Source of the DNA: Rhizobium sp. BK313
Lineage (GTDB): Bacteria > Pseudomonadota > Alphaproteobacteria > Rhizobiales > Rhizobiaceae
Length of the DNA stretch: 64,000 nt
Direction of reading: 5' to 3'
Assembly: GCF_014193655.1 (NCBI RefSeq)
Contig: NZ_JACHZQ010000001.1
Coordinates: forward strand, 434,001-498,000
Below, in pieces: positions 62,370 through 64,000 of this stretch. The notes beneath the pieces are model-generated. The model worked only from the letters and a program-made list of their open reading frames with translations, was not told the origin of the DNA and searched no databases. Each line of letters opens with the position of its first letter. Position 1 is the first letter of the stretch. The translations under genes and the position numbers were made by a program.

Positions 62370-63260
62370 ATGGCATCGGTTCCTTTTGATCAACTGGATG
62401 GGGAGATCTGGTTCAATGGCGCGTTCGTGCCCTGGAAGGACGCTAAGATTCATGTGCTGACCCATGGTCTGCATTATGCGAGCGCGGTCTTCGAGGGCGA
62501 GCGTGCCTATGGTGGCCAGGTCTTCAAGCTGACCGAGCACAATCAGCGTCTTCACAAGTCCGCCGATATTCTCGGCTTCAAAATCCCCTACAGCGTTGCC
62601 GAGCTCGATGCGGCGACGATCGAGCTCTTGAAACGCCAGGGCTTTTCCGAAGCCTATGTGCGGCCCATCGCCTGGCGCGGCAGCGAGATGATGGGCGTGT
62701 CCGCCCAGAACAACCGCATCAACGTGGCAATCGCGATCTGGCAATGGGGCAGTTACTTCAATCCGGCCGAAAAGCTGAAGGGCATTCGTCTCGATGTCGC
62801 TGAATATCGCCGCCCCGATCCGAAGACCGCACCTTGCGCCTCGAAGGCGGCTGGCCTCTACATGATTTGCACAATTTCCAAACATGCCGCCGAAGCCAAA
62901 GGCTATGCCGACGCGATGATGCTCGACTACCGCGGCCAGGTGGCGGAAGCGACGGGCGCCAACATCTTCTTCGTCAAGGACGGTGTTATCCATACGCCGA
63001 CGCCGGATTGCTTCCTGAACGGTATCACGCGCCAGACGGTGATCGAACTCGCCAAACGCCGCGGCTTGCAGGTGGTCGAACGGGCGATCCTGCCGGAGGA
63101 ACTGTCCGGTTTCAGCGAATGCTTCCTGACCGGCTCGGCTGCTGAAGTGACCCCGGTGTCGGAAATCGGGCCTTATCGTTTCACGCCGGCATCGATCAGC
63201 GAAACGCTGATGAACGACTACATGAAGGAAGTCTACCCGACTGCCGCGGCTGCCGAATAA
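62370..63260 (+). CDS. ilvE: branched-chain amino acid aminotransferase
   Basis: A 296-residue class IV aminotransferase. The first block FNGAFVPWKDAKIHVLTHGL is standard, the PLP lysine is Lys159 in CASKAAGLY, and GYADAMMLDYRGQVAEATG and FLNGITRQTVIELAKRRG follow. It transfers amino groups to or from valine, leucine and isoleucine. ATG 62370 has GGAGGAGAT upstream; the frame opens earlier at 62214. It is divergent from the MarR gene, with 258 bp between the starts. Confidence 0.93.
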   Translation: MASVPFDQLDGEIWFNGAFVPWKDAKIHVLTHGLHYASAVFEGERAYGGQVFKLTEHNQRLHKSADILGFKIPYSVAELDAATIELLKRQGFSEAYVRPIAWRGSEMMGVSAQNNRINVAIAIWQWGSYFNPAEKLKGIRLDVAEYRRPDPKTAPCASKAAGLYMICTISKHAAEAKGYADAMMLDYRGQVAEATGANIFFVKDGVIHTPTPDCFLNGITRQTVIELAKRRGLQVVERAILPEELSGFSECFLTGSAAEVTPVSEIGPYRFTPASISETLMNDYMKEVYPTAAAAE

Positions 63261-63274
63261 GGCTTTGGAACAGT

Positions 63275-63315
63275 CAACGAAGGCCGGGGTCCATTTGGTC
63301 GTCCGGCTTTCGTTG
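63275..63315 (+). terminator. long hairpin after ilvE
   Basis: CAACGAAGGCCGG (63275-63287) pairs with CCGGCTTTCGTTG (63303-63315), 13 bp with one G-T wobble and a 15-base loop. No T-run follows. It likely ends the ilvE transcript or protects its 3' end. Confidence 0.5.
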
Positions 63316-63331
63316 CGTCCGATACCTCGTC

Positions 63332-63592
63332 TTATTTGCGGCCGAGAACTGCGCCGACGATCGCGGAGAGCACGCCACCGGCGATCAGCGAGGAAATGCC
63401 CTGCGCGATAAGACCGGTCAGCGCTTCGCTGCCGATGAGGTTGAGAATAAGGCCGCCGCCAAGACCGCCGATGGCGCCGGCAACCGTTCTCGCGACGAGA
63501 TTGATCCCTTGCTGCTTCAGGGCGGCGCTGGCCGCGTTACCGCCGATTGCACCGGCGATCAGTTGCGTGATGATAGGCCCCAAACTTTCCAT
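63332..63592 (-). CDS. small Gly/Ala-rich membrane protein
   Basis: About 86 residues from ATG 63592 with AAGGGG five bases upstream; the frame is open to 63625. It is made of Gly/Ala/Ile-rich hydrophobic stretches (LIAGAIGGNAASAAL, VAGAIGGLGGGLILNLIG, ISSLIAGGVLSAIVGAVLG) with GxxxG patterns and ends with a Lys. It probably inserts in the inner membrane. I do not recognise the family; some members of such small proteins are glycine-zipper proteins. It is convergent with ilvE. Confidence 0.62.
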   Translation of the reverse strand: MESLGPIITQLIAGAIGGNAASAALKQQGINLVARTVAGAIGGLGGGLILNLIGSEALTGLIAQGISSLIAGGVLSAIVGAVLGRK

Positions 63593-63838
63593 AATTGCCC
63601 CTTCTCCCATTGTCCCGGAAGCCATTTCCGGATGCCCTCACGCCGCATCCCGGACCGAGCCTCGGGAGTGGCAGTAATCCTCACCGATATTAGGATTACA
63701 TCATGCATCGGCCGGTGGAAATAGAAAGGCAACTCACACGGGAGAATTCTGCAATTATCTGGGGGAAAAACTGCGGAGAATGAATGGCGGCCCCTTGGCC
63801 GCCTATGATTTTGACGAATTGCTGCCTGTGACAACGAA

Positions 63839-64000
63839 TCAGCGGTAGACGTAGACGATGCGCCGGGTACTTGGATCGACCAGCACGGGCTGGCGGTTCA
63901 CCTCGACGTAGCTGTAATCATAATCCGGGATACGATGGACGATGACGCTCTGCGGCAGGGTGGCGCCGACCACGACATCGCCGCGCAGCCGAATGGTGTC
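63839..64000 (-). CDS. 3' part of a DUF1236 domain gene, cut by the window edge
   Basis: The last 53 codons of a minus-strand gene, whose start lies beyond 64000. The end reads VNRQPVLVDPSTRRIVYVYR before the TGA at 63839. The pattern (V)DPxTRRIVxV is typical of DUF1236, a family of small rhizobial periplasmic proteins. Function is unknown, and the N-terminus cannot be judged from this window. Confidence 0.75.
   Translation of the reverse strand, partial: DTIRLRGDVVVGATLPQSVIVHRIPDYDYSYVEVNRQPVLVDPSTRRIVYVYR

Noticed and set aside
1..64000. tRNA, rRNA, CRISPR, insertion sequence, prophage, toxin-antitoxin or secretion system
   Set aside because: I looked for cloverleaf-like 3' CCA ends, repeat-spacer arrays, transposase and integrase motifs and toxin-antitoxin pairs, and found none I could support.

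Overview
The window is ordinary chromosomal DNA of a Rhizobiaceae alphaproteobacterium, most likely Rhizobium sensu lato. It has high GC, a bc1 operon (Rieske, cytochrome b, cytochrome c1), an orphan ClpS, a MidA/NDUFAF7-type methyltransferase, a PhoX-type phosphatase, and a MarR / OmpR-type regulator / histidine kinase block next to ilvE. I see no rRNA, tRNA, insertion sequence, prophage or CRISPR array. About 57 protein genes fill the window densely on both strands.

Left part (1-8.7 kb): an ABC half-exporter, a small cytochrome-oxidase-like membrane protein, an ECF sigma / anti-sigma pair, a TPR lipid-free periplasmic protein, a metallophosphoesterase, a Nudix hydrolase, a glutathionyl-hydroquinone reductase and a GNAT acetyltransferase. 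From 8.8 to 20.8 kb come a Tat-exported PhoX phosphatase behind a candidate Pho box, then a minus-strand MoxR - DUF58 - BatA-like - glutamine-amidotransferase-like membrane cluster, then a tightly overlapping DUF1285 - Nudix - cca operon. From 20.8 to 31.3 kb are two small proteins, hemF, a VOC protein, a Na/Pi-cotransporter-PhoU fusion, an alpha/beta-hydrolase-like protein, trmL and two tandem ABC half-exporters. A 17-codon ORF with a terminator sits just upstream of the exporters.

Middle part (31.3-51 kb): an exo/endonuclease-phosphatase membrane protein, petABC, apt, two overlapping MaoC-type hydratases, a multi-pass membrane protein, then the core minus-strand set ychF, pth, rplY and prs. 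That core set is broken up by clpS plus a GNAT, by a gene pair encoding an orphan periplasmic solute-binding protein and a transmembrane GGDEF-EAL protein, and by a tandem duplicate of unknown exported proteins plus an MFS transporter. The binding protein / GGDEF-EAL pair resembles in layout the NspS-MbaA type of ligand sensing through c-di-GMP, and it is the most interesting candidate system here.

Right part (51-64 kb): a Gln-rich lipoprotein, an M24-fold protein that has lost its metal ligands, pgeF, the MidA-like methyltransferase, lgt (flanked by two copies of a ~45-bp palindromic repeat), ubiK, a YbjN protein, proC, csaA, a DUF1349 protein, an EnvZ/OmpR-like two-component pair with an adjacent MarR regulator, ilvE, a glycine-rich small membrane protein, and the 3' end of a DUF1236 gene. 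Several genes appear to start with TTG or GTG. Starts given here were moved to the codon with the best Shine-Dalgarno sequence or family-typical N-terminus where the longest ORF looked too long.
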